In this document: one piece after another, positions 46,085 to 55,773 of the stretch
Layout: every line of letters starts with the position of its first letter
Numbering within the stretch: the first letter of the stretch is position 1
Source of the DNA: a bacterium
GTDB taxonomy: Bacteria; Bacteroidota; Bacteroidia; Flavobacteriales; Schleiferiaceae
Direction: 5' to 3'
Assembly: GCA_016125155.1 (NCBI GenBank)
Contig: WGMI01000037.1
Coordinates: forward strand, 1 to 64,000
Length of the DNA stretch: 64,000 bases
Made by a program: the position numbers and the translations under genes
Notes under the pieces: model-generated
Told to the model about the DNA's origin: nothing
The model's input: only the letters and a program-made list of their open reading frames with translations
Databases searched by the model: none

Positions 46085-46921
46085 ATGAAAAAGCTTTTCG
46101 GGATTTTCACGCTCGCGCTGTCGTTCCTACTAGGGGTGGCACGAGCGCAGGTATTGACCCCCCAAGACGATGGTCTTCTTCCGGAACCCGAAAAGTTCCA
46201 CCACAACAGCCGGGTGGTTCAATATCCTTTTTTGCGCCAGGCGGACATGATGTGGAGCACCCGTCATTGGGAGCGCATCGACTTGCGCGAAAAGATGAAT
46301 CTGCACCTCTATTATCCACTCAAGCCGGCAGTAGACCGAAGGTCTTTGTTTGATGTGTTGGTGGGTGGCATCATTGAAGAGGGAACCATTGTGGAAGTGT
46401 TTCAGGACGACCGGTTTCAAATTCCGCTCACTCCGGAAAAACTGCAGCAATTGGTGCGGAGCTACGACACCGTTTATCCGGACCCAGACGACCGGACGGT
46501 CTATATTGTGGACACCATTACGGTTCGCGCCAACAACGTGATTGCCTATAACATTAAGAGCGACTGGTATTACGACAAGCAGCGGGGCGAAATGAAGAAC
46601 CGCATCATTGGTTTGGCGCCTGTTGTGCGCGATCCCAAGAATCCCGCCAATGTCTATCCGTTGTTTTGGGTGTGGTTTCCCGATGCCCGCTTCGCCATGG
46701 CAACGCATACGGCTTTTAACCGCGGAAACAATATGCAGCGGCTCACCTACGATGAAGTCTTCCACCTGCGCTTTTTCCAGGCCATGATATACAAGGAGGA
46801 AAACGTTTACGATCGGACCATAGAGGATTATCGACGCAACAACACCCTCGATCAGTTGCTCGAAGCGCAGATGATTCAGCAGAAACTCCGCGACTTCGAA
46901 CACGATTTATGGGAGTTTTAA
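46085..46921 (+). CDS. gldN: GldN, T9SS ring protein
   Basis: 278 residues with signal peptide (ending GVARAQ) and the family sequence (RQADMMWSTRHWERIDLREKMN, YPLFWVWFPDARFAMATH, NRGNNMQRLTYDEVFHLR). GldN pairs with GldK at the outer membrane. It ends the gld set; a terminator follows. Confidence 0.95.
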   Translation: MKKLFGIFTLALSFLLGVARAQVLTPQDDGLLPEPEKFHHNSRVVQYPFLRQADMMWSTRHWERIDLREKMNLHLYYPLKPAVDRRSLFDVLVGGIIEEGTIVEVFQDDRFQIPLTPEKLQQLVRSYDTVYPDPDDRTVYIVDTITVRANNVIAYNIKSDWYYDKQRGEMKNRIIGLAPVVRDPKNPANVYPLFWVWFPDARFAMATHTAFNRGNNMQRLTYDEVFHLRFFQAMIYKEENVYDRTIEDYRRNNTLDQLLEAQMIQQKLRDFEHDLWEF

Positions 46922-46940
46922 ACGAACTGTTCCCCTTCAA

Positions 46941-46968
46941 CCGCCTCCCTTGGGGGCGGTTTTTTTTT
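46941..46968 (+). terminator. Rho-independent terminator after gldN
   Basis: CCGCCTCC (46941-46948) with GGGGGCGG (46952-46959), 8 bp including one G-T pair, a 3-base loop, then nine T residues. It separates the gld operon from the FAD oxidoreductase gene. Confidence 0.9.
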
Positions 46969-46985
46969 AACCCCACGTTCTGGTC

Positions 46986-47942
46986 GTGAGCGGTATTGTG
47001 CGCATTTCGGGCGGAGGCATTGCTGCATCGGTTCTTGCGCTTCAGGCCTTGAGGAGAGGCCTGCGGGTGGAGGGGTCGACATGGGCTCCTGCTGCCAGTT
47101 CGCTTTTGGCTTCCGGCATCTACAATCCCATAGTGCTCAAGCGCATGAAGTTGGTGTGGCGTTGGAAGGAGGCTCTGGACGAATTGGAGGCGCTCTACGG
47201 CTGGGTAGAGGACACCTACGGTTCGTCATTGCTCGAGCCCGAACAGGTTTATCAGCGACTCGACAACGCCCAAAAGCTAAACGAATGGGAAGGGCTCAGA
47301 GCCGATGCCCCCTGGTCTGAATTGCTCGGCTCTCCTATGCGCTGGAATGTACAATGGGTCGCCCCCGTGCTCCGAAGCGGATGGGTTCGAGTACCTCGAT
47401 TGTTGGAATTCTCTCAAACCCTAATGAAATCCGTTACTGAGGAGCCGGTTTTGGCGCGGGTGCATTGCCACGGTTGGGCCCAGGGAGTGCGCAGGGACGG
47501 ATTGTCGGAACGGAGTTTCAATCCGGTCAAGGGAGAGGTATTGAGGGTGTTGTTGCCAGGCTATGAAGCCCCGGGCATAGTGCACGGGCCGGTATTCATT
47601 TTGCCGTTGGGAGCGGGCCTCTATCAGGTGGGGGCCACCTATCAATGGGATGCGCTGGACGAAGTTCCTACAGCAAAGGGAAGCGATGAGTTGATCCGAG
47701 GGCTGCGATCGCTCTGGGACGGGCCTTTTGAGCTCGTAGAGCACCGGGCGGCTGTGCGTCCTGCCACGGCCGATCGCAGGCCTTTGGTCGGGGCTGTGGG
47801 ACCGGGGGAATGGGTCCTCAATGGACTTGGCAGCCGGGGAATATTGCTCGCGCCCCTCTTGGCCGCCGAGTTGCTCGATCAGATTTTGGGCGTGGGAGCG
47901 CCTTTGTCCGAAACCGATCCATCGCGTTTTGCGGGTTCGTAG
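46986..47942 (+). CDS. FAD-dependent oxidoreductase (DAO family)
   Basis: 318 residues from GTG 46986. The Rossmann motif ISGGGIAASVLALQA (9-14 glycines) is followed by SGIYNPIVLKRMKL, a substrate-domain block, and RPATADRRPLVG near the end with the FAD-contacting C-terminal GLGSRGILLAP. This DAO-type protein often follows gldN in Bacteroidota. The substrate is unknown. The last 64 bases overlap the convergent DUF983 gene. The stop is TAG. Confidence 0.82.
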   Translation: MSGIVRISGGGIAASVLALQALRRGLRVEGSTWAPAASSLLASGIYNPIVLKRMKLVWRWKEALDELEALYGWVEDTYGSSLLEPEQVYQRLDNAQKLNEWEGLRADAPWSELLGSPMRWNVQWVAPVLRSGWVRVPRLLEFSQTLMKSVTEEPVLARVHCHGWAQGVRRDGLSERSFNPVKGEVLRVLLPGYEAPGIVHGPVFILPLGAGLYQVGATYQWDALDEVPTAKGSDELIRGLRSLWDGPFELVEHRAAVRPATADRRPLVGAVGPGEWVLNGLGSRGILLAPLLAAELLDQILGVGAPLSETDPSRFAGS

Positions 47943-48310
47943 CGCACGAACAGATGGATCCAAGTAGAGCGCGACAATCGGAACAGGATGGGGCCCAGGG
48001 CGAGCAGTACAGTGGCCAATATTCCGACCACGCTCCAGATGCCCAGACCCAAAACCCCGTAGCCCAGAATAAAAACAGCTACAAAAATGGCCACGGTATA
48101 ACCATAGCTCACGTACATTGAACCGTAGTAGAACGAAGGCTCGAGCTGAAAGGGCTGCCCACAGACCGGGCACTGTTCGGGCATGGCGCCCAGAGCTCCT
48201 GTTTTATAGGGGTTAGACTCTTTGAACAAACGGCCTTCCCGACAGCGGGGACAGCGCTGTTGCACAATGCTCGCAACCAAACTCCGGCCCGGATTCGACC
48301 TTGATTTCAT
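47879..48310 (-). CDS. DUF983 family membrane protein
   Basis: 143 residues. Two Cys pairs (QQRCPRCREGRLF and EQCPVCGQPF) form a likely zinc ribbon at residues 19-52, then two membrane segments at about 68-112 (YGYTVAIFVAVFILGYGVLGLG, VVGILATVLLALGPILF). The role of DUF983 proteins is not established. TACCTTTG sits 5 bases before its ATG, and the gene's end overlaps the FAD oxidoreductase by 64 bases on the other strand. Confidence 0.85.
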   Translation of the reverse strand: MKSRSNPGRSLVASIVQQRCPRCREGRLFKESNPYKTGALGAMPEQCPVCGQPFQLEPSFYYGSMYVSYGYTVAIFVAVFILGYGVLGLGIWSVVGILATVLLALGPILFRLSRSTWIHLFVRYEPAKRDGSVSDKGAPTPKI

Positions 48311-48315
48311 GTCGG

Positions 48316-48323
48316 CAAAGGTA
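48316..48323 (-). promoter_or_regulatory. -7 element of the DUF983 gene, leaderless layout
   Basis: Minus strand TACCTTTG, a perfect TAnnTTTG, ends 5 bases before the ATG at 48310. No TTG box is clear (a CTG is at the right place). Confidence 0.45.
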
Positions 48324-48347
48324 CCGTGGGCAGGGGGGCACGCAGTG

Positions 48348-48355
48348 TAACTTTG
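48348..48355 (+). promoter_or_regulatory. -7 element of the ABC-F gene, leaderless layout
   Basis: TAACTTTG, a perfect TAnnTTTG, ends 5 bases before the ATG at 48361. It faces the DUF983 element within a 50-base intergenic space. Confidence 0.45.
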
Positions 48356-48360
48356 CGCAC

Positions 48361-50328
48361 ATGGTTTCGCTCAACAAAGTATCGCTGGAATATACCGGCC
48401 GCGTGCTCTTCAACGAGATTGGATTTTTGATCAATCGGGGCGATCGGATTGGATTGGTGGGCCGAAACGGGGCTGGTAAATCAACCTTGCTCAAAGTGTT
48501 GGCGGGGGTGTTGCGTCCCGATTCGGGCGAAGTGGCTCTGAGTTCGGGTTGCTCCATCGGGTATTTGCCCCAGGAGCTCGATTTGGAAGACCGCTACGTC
48601 TTGATGGAAGAAATCGAGCACGCCTTGCCCGAGATCAAGCCCCTGGAGGCCAAAATAGACGCCATAGGTCACGAACTTTCGGTGCGCACCGACTACGAAA
48701 GCGAGAGCTACCTCGAACTCATTCAATCGCTCAACGACGCCAACGACCGCTATCAATTGGTGGGCGGCTATACCTACAAAGCCGACATCGAGCGCATTTT
48801 GTTCGGTTTGGGCTTCACCTCAGCCGATTTTGGCCAACCCACGGAAACTTTTAGCGGCGGCTGGCGGATGCGGGTAGAATTGGCGAAGCTCTTGCTCCAG
48901 CGACACGATTTGCTCTTGCTCGACGAACCCACCAACCACCTCGACATCGAGTCGATTTTGTGGTTGGAAGACTTTATGAAGACCTATGCGGGGGCGGTGG
49001 TCCTCGTGAGCCACGACCGCAGTTTTCTCGATGGGGTCACCAACCGAACCATCGAATTGTCGTACGGCAAGGCCTATGATTTCCCGGTTTCTTATACCAA
49101 GTTCGTCGCCTTGCGCGAAGAACAGCGAATGCTGCAAGCGGCTGCCCGTCGAAACCAGGAAAAAGAGATCAAGCAAACCGAACAGCTCATCGATCGGTTT
49201 CGCTACAAGGCCAGCAAGGCCGCTTTTGCCCAGTCGCTCATCAAAAAACTCGACAAAGTTGAACGCATCGAAGTAGACGACGAAGACACGCGTCAAATGC
49301 GCTTTCGCTTTCCTCCAGCAGTCCGTCCCGGCAAGGTGGTAGTCGAATGCCACCGACTCGGCAAGACCTACGGAGACAAAACCGTACTTAAAAACATCGA
49401 TTTGGCCATCGAGCGCGACGAGCGCATCGCCTTTGTGGGGCAAAATGGACAGGGCAAATCGACCCTGGTCAAGCTCATTCTCGGGAAAATCGAAGGCGAG
49501 GGTACAATACAGTTGGGACACAACGTGAAGGTGGGTTATTATGCCCAAAATCAGGCCGATAGTCTTGATGGGGAAATCACCGTGCTCCAGACCATCGAAA
49601 ACGTCGCCTCCGATGAGCTGCGTCCCCGTTCCCGCGATTTGCTCGGGGCCTTTTTGTTCAGCGGAGACGATGTCCACAAAAAGGTCAAGGTGCTTTCCGG
49701 GGGCGAAAAAGGGCGTTTGGCACTCTGCAAAATGCTGCTCGAGCCCTTCAACTTGCTCGTGATGGACGAGCCGACCAACCACCTCGACATGCGCGCCAAA
49801 GACGTGCTGAAGCAAGCGCTGACGAATTTTGAAGGCACTTTGATTGTTGTGTCTCACGACCGCGATTTTCTCGAAGGGCTGTGTTCCAAGACCTACGAAT
49901 TCCGCGAGGGCAAGATCAAGCCTTATTTGGGCGACATACGGTACTTCCTCGAGCAGCGAAAGGTGGACAACCTGCGTCAAATCGAGGCCAAGTCACCGGT
50001 CAAAACCCCTGGTGATGCCAAGAGCCCAAACGAGTCCTCCAAGGTTCGATCTAAAGAGCGAAAGCAACAAGAGCGCGAATTGAAGCAAATCGAAAAGTCC
50101 ATTGAAGAAATTGTCCATTCTATTGCCGCAGAAGAAGCCGCGCTCGAAGAATTTGATCGGCAATTGTCCGATCCTGAATTGTTCAAGGCATTGAGCGCCG
50201 AACCAGGCTTTTACGACCGTTACGAACGGCAAAAAAAGGAGCTCGATGCCAAAATGGAGCACTGGGAAAAACTCGAGCATCAACAGCGAATCTTGCTCGA
50301 AGAACTCGATCAGGCAGAGGCACTTTGA
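48361..50328 (+). CDS. ABC-F family ATPase (YheS/YdiF type)
   Basis: 655 residues from ATG 48361 (MVSLNKVSLEYTGRVLF). Two ABC domains: Walker A GRNGAGKST, signature FSGGWRMRVELA, LLLDEPTNHLD; and GQNGQGKST, LSGGEKGRLALC, VMDEPTNHLD. The interdomain linker is the ABC-F type and a charged coiled coil closes the protein (REREL..EQRILLEELDQ). It likely acts on the ribosome E site. It is translationally coupled to the M16 gene by a TTGA overlap. Confidence 0.9.
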   Translation: MVSLNKVSLEYTGRVLFNEIGFLINRGDRIGLVGRNGAGKSTLLKVLAGVLRPDSGEVALSSGCSIGYLPQELDLEDRYVLMEEIEHALPEIKPLEAKIDAIGHELSVRTDYESESYLELIQSLNDANDRYQLVGGYTYKADIERILFGLGFTSADFGQPTETFSGGWRMRVELAKLLLQRHDLLLLDEPTNHLDIESILWLEDFMKTYAGAVVLVSHDRSFLDGVTNRTIELSYGKAYDFPVSYTKFVALREEQRMLQAAARRNQEKEIKQTEQLIDRFRYKASKAAFAQSLIKKLDKVERIEVDDEDTRQMRFRFPPAVRPGKVVVECHRLGKTYGDKTVLKNIDLAIERDERIAFVGQNGQGKSTLVKLILGKIEGEGTIQLGHNVKVGYYAQNQADSLDGEITVLQTIENVASDELRPRSRDLLGAFLFSGDDVHKKVKVLSGGEKGRLALCKMLLEPFNLLVMDEPTNHLDMRAKDVLKQALTNFEGTLIVVSHDRDFLEGLCSKTYEFREGKIKPYLGDIRYFLEQRKVDNLRQIEAKSPVKTPGDAKSPNESSKVRSKERKQQERELKQIEKSIEEIVHSIAAEEAALEEFDRQLSDPELFKALSAEPGFYDRYERQKKELDAKMEHWEKLEHQQRILLEELDQAEAL

Positions 50329-51566
50329 AACCAAGCGAATACGAACTGCGCACGCTTTCTTCGGGAATGCGCTGGGTTCATCGGCGCAGCCCTGGAGCCG
50401 TGGCCCATTTGGCATTGGTCATCAAGGCGGGTTCCCGGGACGAGTTGGAGTCGGAGCAGGGTATGGCCCACTTCGTCGAACACTGTTTGTTTAAAGGGAC
50501 CGAAAAGCGCAAAACCTACCACATTCTCAGTCGTTTGGACGATGTAGGCGGGGAACTCAACGCCTACACCTCGAAAGAAGAGACACTGCTCTACGCCACG
50601 GTGCTCCGGAAAGACGCCCGTCGAGCCCTCGATTTGCTCGTCGACATTGCGTTTCGATCGGTGTTTCCCGAACGCGAAATCGCCAAGGAACAAGACGTCA
50701 TCATCGACGAGATCAACTCCTATAAGGACGCGCCTTCTGATCTCATTTTCGACTATTTCGACGAGCTTTTGTTCGATGGACATCCGCTGGGACGCAACAT
50801 CTTGGGCACCCCCGAACACCTGCGCAGTTTCGATCAAGCCAAGACCCGGGCCTTTCACCATCGGCTGTATACCCCAGAGCGGGTCGTTATCGCCACGGCC
50901 GGGAGCTTTGGGATCGATCGACTCTTGCCTTGGGTAGAAGAACTCGTCGCTTCGGTGCGCTTTCGAGAACCTGAGGTGCCCCGCGAGCCCGTCAATGGTT
51001 ATGCACCACGCCACCGGGTAGAGTCCATGCCCTATGTACAGACCCACATTGTTTTGGGAAACAGGGCCTTTGGAAGCAAAGAAGAACCAGCTCTGCCGCT
51101 GTTGTTGCTCAACAACCTCTTGGGTGGGCCCGGCATGAACACCCGATTGAATCTCAATATTCGGGAGCGTTATGGACTGACGTACAATCTCGAGTCGTTT
51201 TATACGCCCTATTCCGACAGCGGTTATTGGGGGGTGTATCTCAGCACGGATCCCGAACAAGCCGATCGGGTACTCGATTTAGTACACAGGGAACTCAAGA
51301 TCCTTCGAGAAAAACCCTTGGGCATATTGCAGCTGTCTAAAGCCAAACACCAACTCCAGGGTCAATTGGTCTTGGGTCAAGAGAATCCGGGAAGTTCCGT
51401 CTCGGGTATTGCCAAGTCGTTGCTCCACTTCGATCAGGTTGAAAGCATGGAAGAAGTCCTAAAGCGCATCGACCAGATTCAAATGGAAGAGCTCGTCGAG
51501 GTAGGGCGGACGGTGTTTGAGCCCAGTCAGTTTAGCGAGGTCCGACTCAATGGACAAAATCCATAA
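50325..51566 (+). CDS. M16 family zinc metallopeptidase
   Basis: 413 residues from TTG 50325, overlapping the ABC-F stop. The zinc site is HFVEH (His49, Glu52, His53) with third ligand Glu129 (VIIDEINSY), exactly HxxEH plus 75. The second half has the inactive M16 repeat (RYGLTYNLESFYTPYSDSGYWGVYL). There is no signal peptide, so it is a cytoplasmic processing-peptidase-like enzyme. The stop is shared with the alkD start (TAATG). Confidence 0.9.
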   Translation: MKPSEYELRTLSSGMRWVHRRSPGAVAHLALVIKAGSRDELESEQGMAHFVEHCLFKGTEKRKTYHILSRLDDVGGELNAYTSKEETLLYATVLRKDARRALDLLVDIAFRSVFPEREIAKEQDVIIDEINSYKDAPSDLIFDYFDELLFDGHPLGRNILGTPEHLRSFDQAKTRAFHHRLYTPERVVIATAGSFGIDRLLPWVEELVASVRFREPEVPREPVNGYAPRHRVESMPYVQTHIVLGNRAFGSKEEPALPLLLLNNLLGGPGMNTRLNLNIRERYGLTYNLESFYTPYSDSGYWGVYLSTDPEQADRVLDLVHRELKILREKPLGILQLSKAKHQLQGQLVLGQENPGSSVSGIAKSLLHFDQVESMEEVLKRIDQIQMEELVEVGRTVFEPSQFSEVRLNGQNP

Positions 51567-52231
51567 TGCAAGCAGGAGCGTTGGTGACCAGCGTTGAACG
51601 GGCGTTTCGCACTCATGCTCGATCCGACCAGGCCGGGGCCATGGAGGCTTATATGAAACATCAGTTTCCGTTTCTCGGACTCAAACGCCCCGAGCGAAAC
51701 GCCCTGATTTCGGACATGCTGAAGCATTGGAAGCCCGAGGCCGAAGCCTTGATGTCGGCCGCTGAACAACTCTGGGGCCTGGAGGAGCGAGAGTTTAAGT
51801 ATGTGGCACTCGATGCCTTGATCCGGTATCAAAAACAGCTAGATGCAAGCCATGTAGATCGGATTTTAGCCTTAGTGCTTACCGAATCCTGGTGGGATAC
51901 GGTCGATCTGCTGGCTGGTTCGGTATTGAGTCCCATGGCTTTGCGCGACAGAAACATCCACGATGCCCTATTCGACCTCAAGGACCGTGAAGAATTGTGG
52001 CTCAAGAGGACTTCGTTGTTGTATATGCTGAAGCACGGACCCAAGACCGATCGGGAGCGACTGGAAGCCTTGGTTCGCGCTCATGCGGCTGAGTCGGATT
52101 TCTTTCTGCGCAAGGGAATCGGTTGGGCGCTGCGCAATTTTGCTCGGGTCGATCCCGATTGGGTTCGCGCGGTCGTAGCCCGCAATGCGCTTTCTCCACT
52201 GAGCGTACGAGAGGCGCTCAAGCACCTCTAA
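51566..52231 (+). CDS. DNA alkylation repair protein (AlkD family)
   Basis: 221 residues made of ALK/HEAT-like helical repeats with MKHQFPFLGLKRPERNAL, EFKYVALDALIRYQKQL and the motif SWWDTVDLLAG, which in AlkD contacts the damaged base region. AlkD-type glycosylases remove bulky N3/N7 alkyl purines. It overlaps the M16 stop by one base. The end is 7 bases from the convergent sufD end. Confidence 0.88.
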   Translation: MQAGALVTSVERAFRTHARSDQAGAMEAYMKHQFPFLGLKRPERNALISDMLKHWKPEAEALMSAAEQLWGLEEREFKYVALDALIRYQKQLDASHVDRILALVLTESWWDTVDLLAGSVLSPMALRDRNIHDALFDLKDREELWLKRTSLLYMLKHGPKTDRERLEALVRAHAAESDFFLRKGIGWALRNFARVDPDWVRAVVARNALSPLSVREALKHL

Positions 52232-52238
52232 AACATGC

Positions 52239-53564
52239 TTATAGGCTCAGCTCAAAATCGACGTTGAGCTTGCGTGCCATCAAACGACTCAACCGCTGAC
52301 GGAGTTCGGGGAGGGGTACTTTGGCAATAATTTCTTCCCCAAAGGCGTAGAGCAGGAGCGCCTGGGCTTCGTGGGCAGGGATGCCCCGGGAGCGCAGGTA
52401 AAACAGCGCGTCTTCGTCCAACTGACCAATGGTGCATCCGTGGCTGCATTTGACGTCGTCGGCAAAAATCTCGAGTTGGGGCTTGGTATCCACGGTGGCC
52501 TTTTCGCCCAAAAGCACGTTGTGGTTTTGTTGAAAGGCATTGGTTTTTTGCGCTCCAGGCCGCACCATAATCCGTCCGTTGAACACCCCCTGCGACTTGC
52601 CATCGTAGACGCCTTTGTACAATTCGTCGCTTTGGCAGTGTGGCGCAACGTGATCGACCCCAGTGTGGTGATCGACAAATTGGTCTGCGTCTACGAGGCT
52701 CAACCCGATCATGCCAGCGTTGGCCCCTGGGCCTTCAAGCTTGAATTCCAATTCGTTCCGTACAAAACGTCCTCCGAAGACAAAAGTGCCTACATCGACG
52801 CGGCTGTCCCGTTCCTGCACAATAGAGGTGTGGTCGATCAGGGCCGTGGTGGGAGAGTCGTTTTGGATTTTGAGGTAGTGAAAGTGCGATCCCGCTCCGG
52901 CAAAGACTTCGGTCACCGAATTGGTCAGCACCCGGGCGTTTCCGAGGTTTTGGTGCCGCTCGATCAGGGTAGCCTCGGCTCCTTCTTCGAGGACAATCAG
53001 TCCCCTCGGTTGGTTCATAGAATCCCCAATGCTCCCCGTCGAGATGTGCATAACTTCGATGGGTTTTTCCACCACTTTGCCGGCGGGGATCCGGACAAAG
53101 GCCCCTTCCCGGGCAAAGGCGGTATTTAGGGCCACCAGAGACCGCTCGCCCCAGGCTGCCTTGGAGAAGTAGGCATCGATGACCGACCTGTGCCGGCGCA
53201 AACCCGCGGAAAACGTACAGATATCGTAATTCTGATGCGTGGTGCTGCTCAGCCAACTGCTGTATCGGCCGTCGACAAAAACGATTTTGTAGGTATCGAG
53301 TTCGTTGAGGAAAAATCGCTTGATTTCGCTGAACTCCAACCCTTGTTCGCGATCGGCAAAAACCGTGTAATCTCCCTTGACAATGGGCTTGAGATTGGTG
53401 TATTTCCAGTCCTCGAGTTTCACGCTCGGAAACCCCTGGGCTTCGAACCGCTTCATCGCCTGCCGACGGATGGAGTGCAAGGGGCTGCGCGTCTCTTCTT
53501 TGAGCTCGTTTTCAAAGACGATAAAACTCGATTGAAGCCGATCCTTGAGCGAATCCATACTCAT
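52239..53564 (-). CDS. sufD: SufD, Fe-S assembly scaffold subunit
   Basis: 441 residues from ATG 53564, which overlaps the sufC stop as ATGA. The core is a beta-helix with HQNYDICTFSAGLRRHRS, and a C-terminal helical end with FADDVKCSHGCTIGQLDEDALFYLRSRGIP. SufD partners SufB and SufC. The usual next gene, sufS, is absent: alkD converges here. Confidence 0.94.
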   Translation of the reverse strand: MSMDSLKDRLQSSFIVFENELKEETRSPLHSIRRQAMKRFEAQGFPSVKLEDWKYTNLKPIVKGDYTVFADREQGLEFSEIKRFFLNELDTYKIVFVDGRYSSWLSSTTHQNYDICTFSAGLRRHRSVIDAYFSKAAWGERSLVALNTAFAREGAFVRIPAGKVVEKPIEVMHISTGSIGDSMNQPRGLIVLEEGAEATLIERHQNLGNARVLTNSVTEVFAGAGSHFHYLKIQNDSPTTALIDHTSIVQERDSRVDVGTFVFGGRFVRNELEFKLEGPGANAGMIGLSLVDADQFVDHHTGVDHVAPHCQSDELYKGVYDGKSQGVFNGRIMVRPGAQKTNAFQQNHNVLLGEKATVDTKPQLEIFADDVKCSHGCTIGQLDEDALFYLRSRGIPAHEAQALLLYAFGEEIIAKVPLPELRQRLSRLMARKLNVDFELSL

Positions 53565-54316
53565 ACTTCGGCTTCTTTTTCTTTCAGCCAATCGTATCCG
53601 CGTTTTTCGAGCTCGAGCGCGAGGCCCTTATCGCCCGATTTGACGATCCGGCCCTTGTGCAATACGTGGATAAAATCGGGTTGGATGTACTCGAGCAACC
53701 GCTGATAGTGCGTAATGACCAGAATAGAGCGCTCCGGGCTGCGCAGCGCGTTGACCCCTTCGGCCACGATGCGCAGAGCATCGATGTCGAGTCCCGAGTC
53801 GGTCTCGTCGAGAATGGCCAATTTGGGTTCGAGCAAAGCCATTTGGAAGATCTCGTTGCGCTTTTTTTCGCCTCCCGAAAATCCTTCGTTGAGCGAGCGA
53901 GAAAGAAAGCCTTTGTCCATGCCGAGCAACTCCATTTTTTCGCGCATCAACCGAAGCATGTCTTTGGCCTCCATGGGCTCCAAACCCTTGGCCTTGCGGT
54001 GTTGATTGATCGCGGTCTTTACGAAGTTGGTCACGCTCACTCCGGGAATTTCCACCGGATACTGAAAGGACAAGAACAATCCGAGATGGGCGCGCTCTTC
54101 GGGCGCTAGCTCCATCAGGTCGGTTCCTTCAAATTCGAGGGAGCCCGATTCGATCTCGTAGTCTTCGCGACCCGCGATAACATTGGACAAAGTACTCTTT
54201 CCAGAGCCGTTGGGCCCCATAATGGCATGGACTTCCCCCCTTCCTATTTCGAGGTCTATTCCGTTCAAAATGGGCTGACCATCAATAGAGGCTTTCAGCC
54301 CTTGAATTTTCAACAT
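53561..54316 (-). CDS. sufC: SufC, Fe-S assembly ATPase
   Basis: 251 residues from ATG 54316. Walker A GPNGSGKST (Lys40), FSGGEKKRNEIFQM, LDETDSGLDIDAL and a His in ILVITHYQRLL. It powers SufBCD. A longer reading starting at 54424 overlaps sufB and is a shadow. Overlaps sufD by 4 bases, and is 17 bases after sufB. Confidence 0.95.
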   Translation of the reverse strand: MLKIQGLKASIDGQPILNGIDLEIGRGEVHAIMGPNGSGKSTLSNVIAGREDYEIESGSLEFEGTDLMELAPEERAHLGLFLSFQYPVEIPGVSVTNFVKTAINQHRKAKGLEPMEAKDMLRLMREKMELLGMDKGFLSRSLNEGFSGGEKKRNEIFQMALLEPKLAILDETDSGLDIDALRIVAEGVNALRSPERSILVITHYQRLLEYIQPDFIHVLHKGRIVKSGDKGLALELEKRGYDWLKEKEAEV

Positions 54317-54333
54317 ATCCGTTCGTTTAAGGA

Positions 54334-55764
54334 TCAACCCACGCTGCCTTCGAGGCTCAACGCCAGCAGTTTTTGCGCCTCGACGGCAAACTCCATGGGC
54401 AACTGGTTGAGTACTTCTTTGCAATACCCATTGACGATCAGTGCAATGGCGTCTTCAGTAGGGATGCCCCTTTGGTTGCAGTAAAAAAGCTGGTCCTCGC
54501 CGATTTTCGAGGTGGTGGCTTCGTGTTCGACTCGGGCCGTGCGGTTTTCGATCTCGATGTACGGGAAGGTGTGCGACCCACAGGCATCACCCATCAAGAG
54601 CGAATCGCACTGCGAAAAATTCCGCGCATTTTGAGCCCTCGGCCCCATTTTCACCAAACCCCGGTAGCTTCCATTGCTCTTTCCGGCGCAAATGCCCTTG
54701 GAAATAATGGTGCTTTTGGTATTGCGTCCGAGGTGGATCATTTTGGTTCCGGTATCCGCCTGCTGATGGTGGTTGGTCACGGCCACCGAATAGAATTCCC
54801 CCACCGAGTTTTCGCCTTTCAAAATGCAGGAGGGATATTTCCACGTTACGGCCGAACCCGTTTCTACTTGGGTCCAACTGATTTTGGCATTGCGTTCGCA
54901 CAGACCCCGCTTGGTCACAAAGTTGAACACTCCGCCCTTGCCCTGGGCATCGCCGGGGTACCAATTCTGAACCGTAGAATACTTGATTTCGGCTCCGTCG
55001 AGGGCAATCAATTCGACCACCGCGGCATGGAGCTGGTTTTCGTCCCGCATGGGTGCGGTGCATCCTTCCAGATAGCTGACATACGACCCTTCTTCGGCTA
55101 CGATCAAGGTGCGCTCAAATTGACCCGTTCCCGCTTCGTTGATGCGGAAATAGGTGCTCAACTCCATCGGACAGCGCACCCCTTTTGGGATATAGCAAAA
55201 GGAGCCATCGGTAAAGACCGCCGAGTTGAGGGCAGCATAGAAGTTGTCGGTGCGCGGAACCACGGTGCCGAGGTATTTGCGCACCAAATCCGGATGGTCC
55301 CGAACCGCTTCAGACATGGGGCAGAACAAAATCCCCATTTCTTTCAATTTGGCCTGAAATGTGGTTTTGATGCTTACAGAGTCGACCACCACATCCATGG
55401 CTACCCCCGTAAGGCGCTTCTGTTCATCGAGCGAGATCCCCAGTTTCTCAAAGGTTTTGAGCAATTCGGGATCGACTTCGTCCAAGCTACCGAGGGTCTT
55501 CTTCGGTTTGGGGGCCGAGTAGTATGAAATTTCCTGAAAATGAGGTTTTTCATAATGGACATTGGCCCATTCTGGCTCGGTCATTTCCTGCCAAATTCGG
55601 TAGGCTTCCAACCGCCAATCGAGCATCCATTGGGGTTCGTTTTTCTTGGCGGAAATCAGTCTGATAACGTCTTCGTTTAAACCGGGTGGGACCTTGTCCG
55701 ACTCCACATCGGTCGTAAAACCGTAGGCGTATTCGTTGCGCGTAATATGCTCTAATACTTCCAT
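54334..55764 (-). CDS. sufB: SufB, Fe-S assembly scaffold
   Basis: 476 residues, the usual length. Beta-helix core with the conserved [23 protein letters not shown], and the C-terminal [19 protein letters not shown] and the Cys of [17 protein letters not shown]. SufB holds the nascent cluster with SufD. Follows sufA by 9 bases. Confidence 0.95.
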   Translation of the reverse strand: MEVLEHITRNEYAYGFTTDVESDKVPPGLNEDVIRLISAKKNEPQWMLDWRLEAYRIWQEMTEPEWANVHYEKPHFQEISYYSAPKPKKTLGSLDEVDPELLKTFEKLGISLDEQKRLTGVAMDVVVDSVSIKTTFQAKLKEMGILFCPMSEAVRDHPDLVRKYLGTVVPRTDNFYAALNSAVFTDGSFCYIPKGVRCPMELSTYFRINEAGTGQFERTLIVAEEGSYVSYLEGCTAPMRDENQLHAAVVELIALDGAEIKYSTVQNWYPGDAQGKGGVFNFVTKRGLCERNAKISWTQVETGSAVTWKYPSCILKGENSVGEFYSVAVTNHHQQADTGTKMIHLGRNTKSTIISKGICAGKSNGSYRGLVKMGPRAQNARNFSQCDSLLMGDACGSHTFPYIEIENRTARVEHEATTSKIGEDQLFYCNQRGIPTEDAIALIVNGYCKEVLNQLPMEFAVEAQKLLALSLEGSVG

Positions 55765-55773
55765 GGGAATTCT

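Noticed and set aside
48820-49980. 386-codon open frame on the minus strand
   Set aside because: Shadow of the ABC-F gene.
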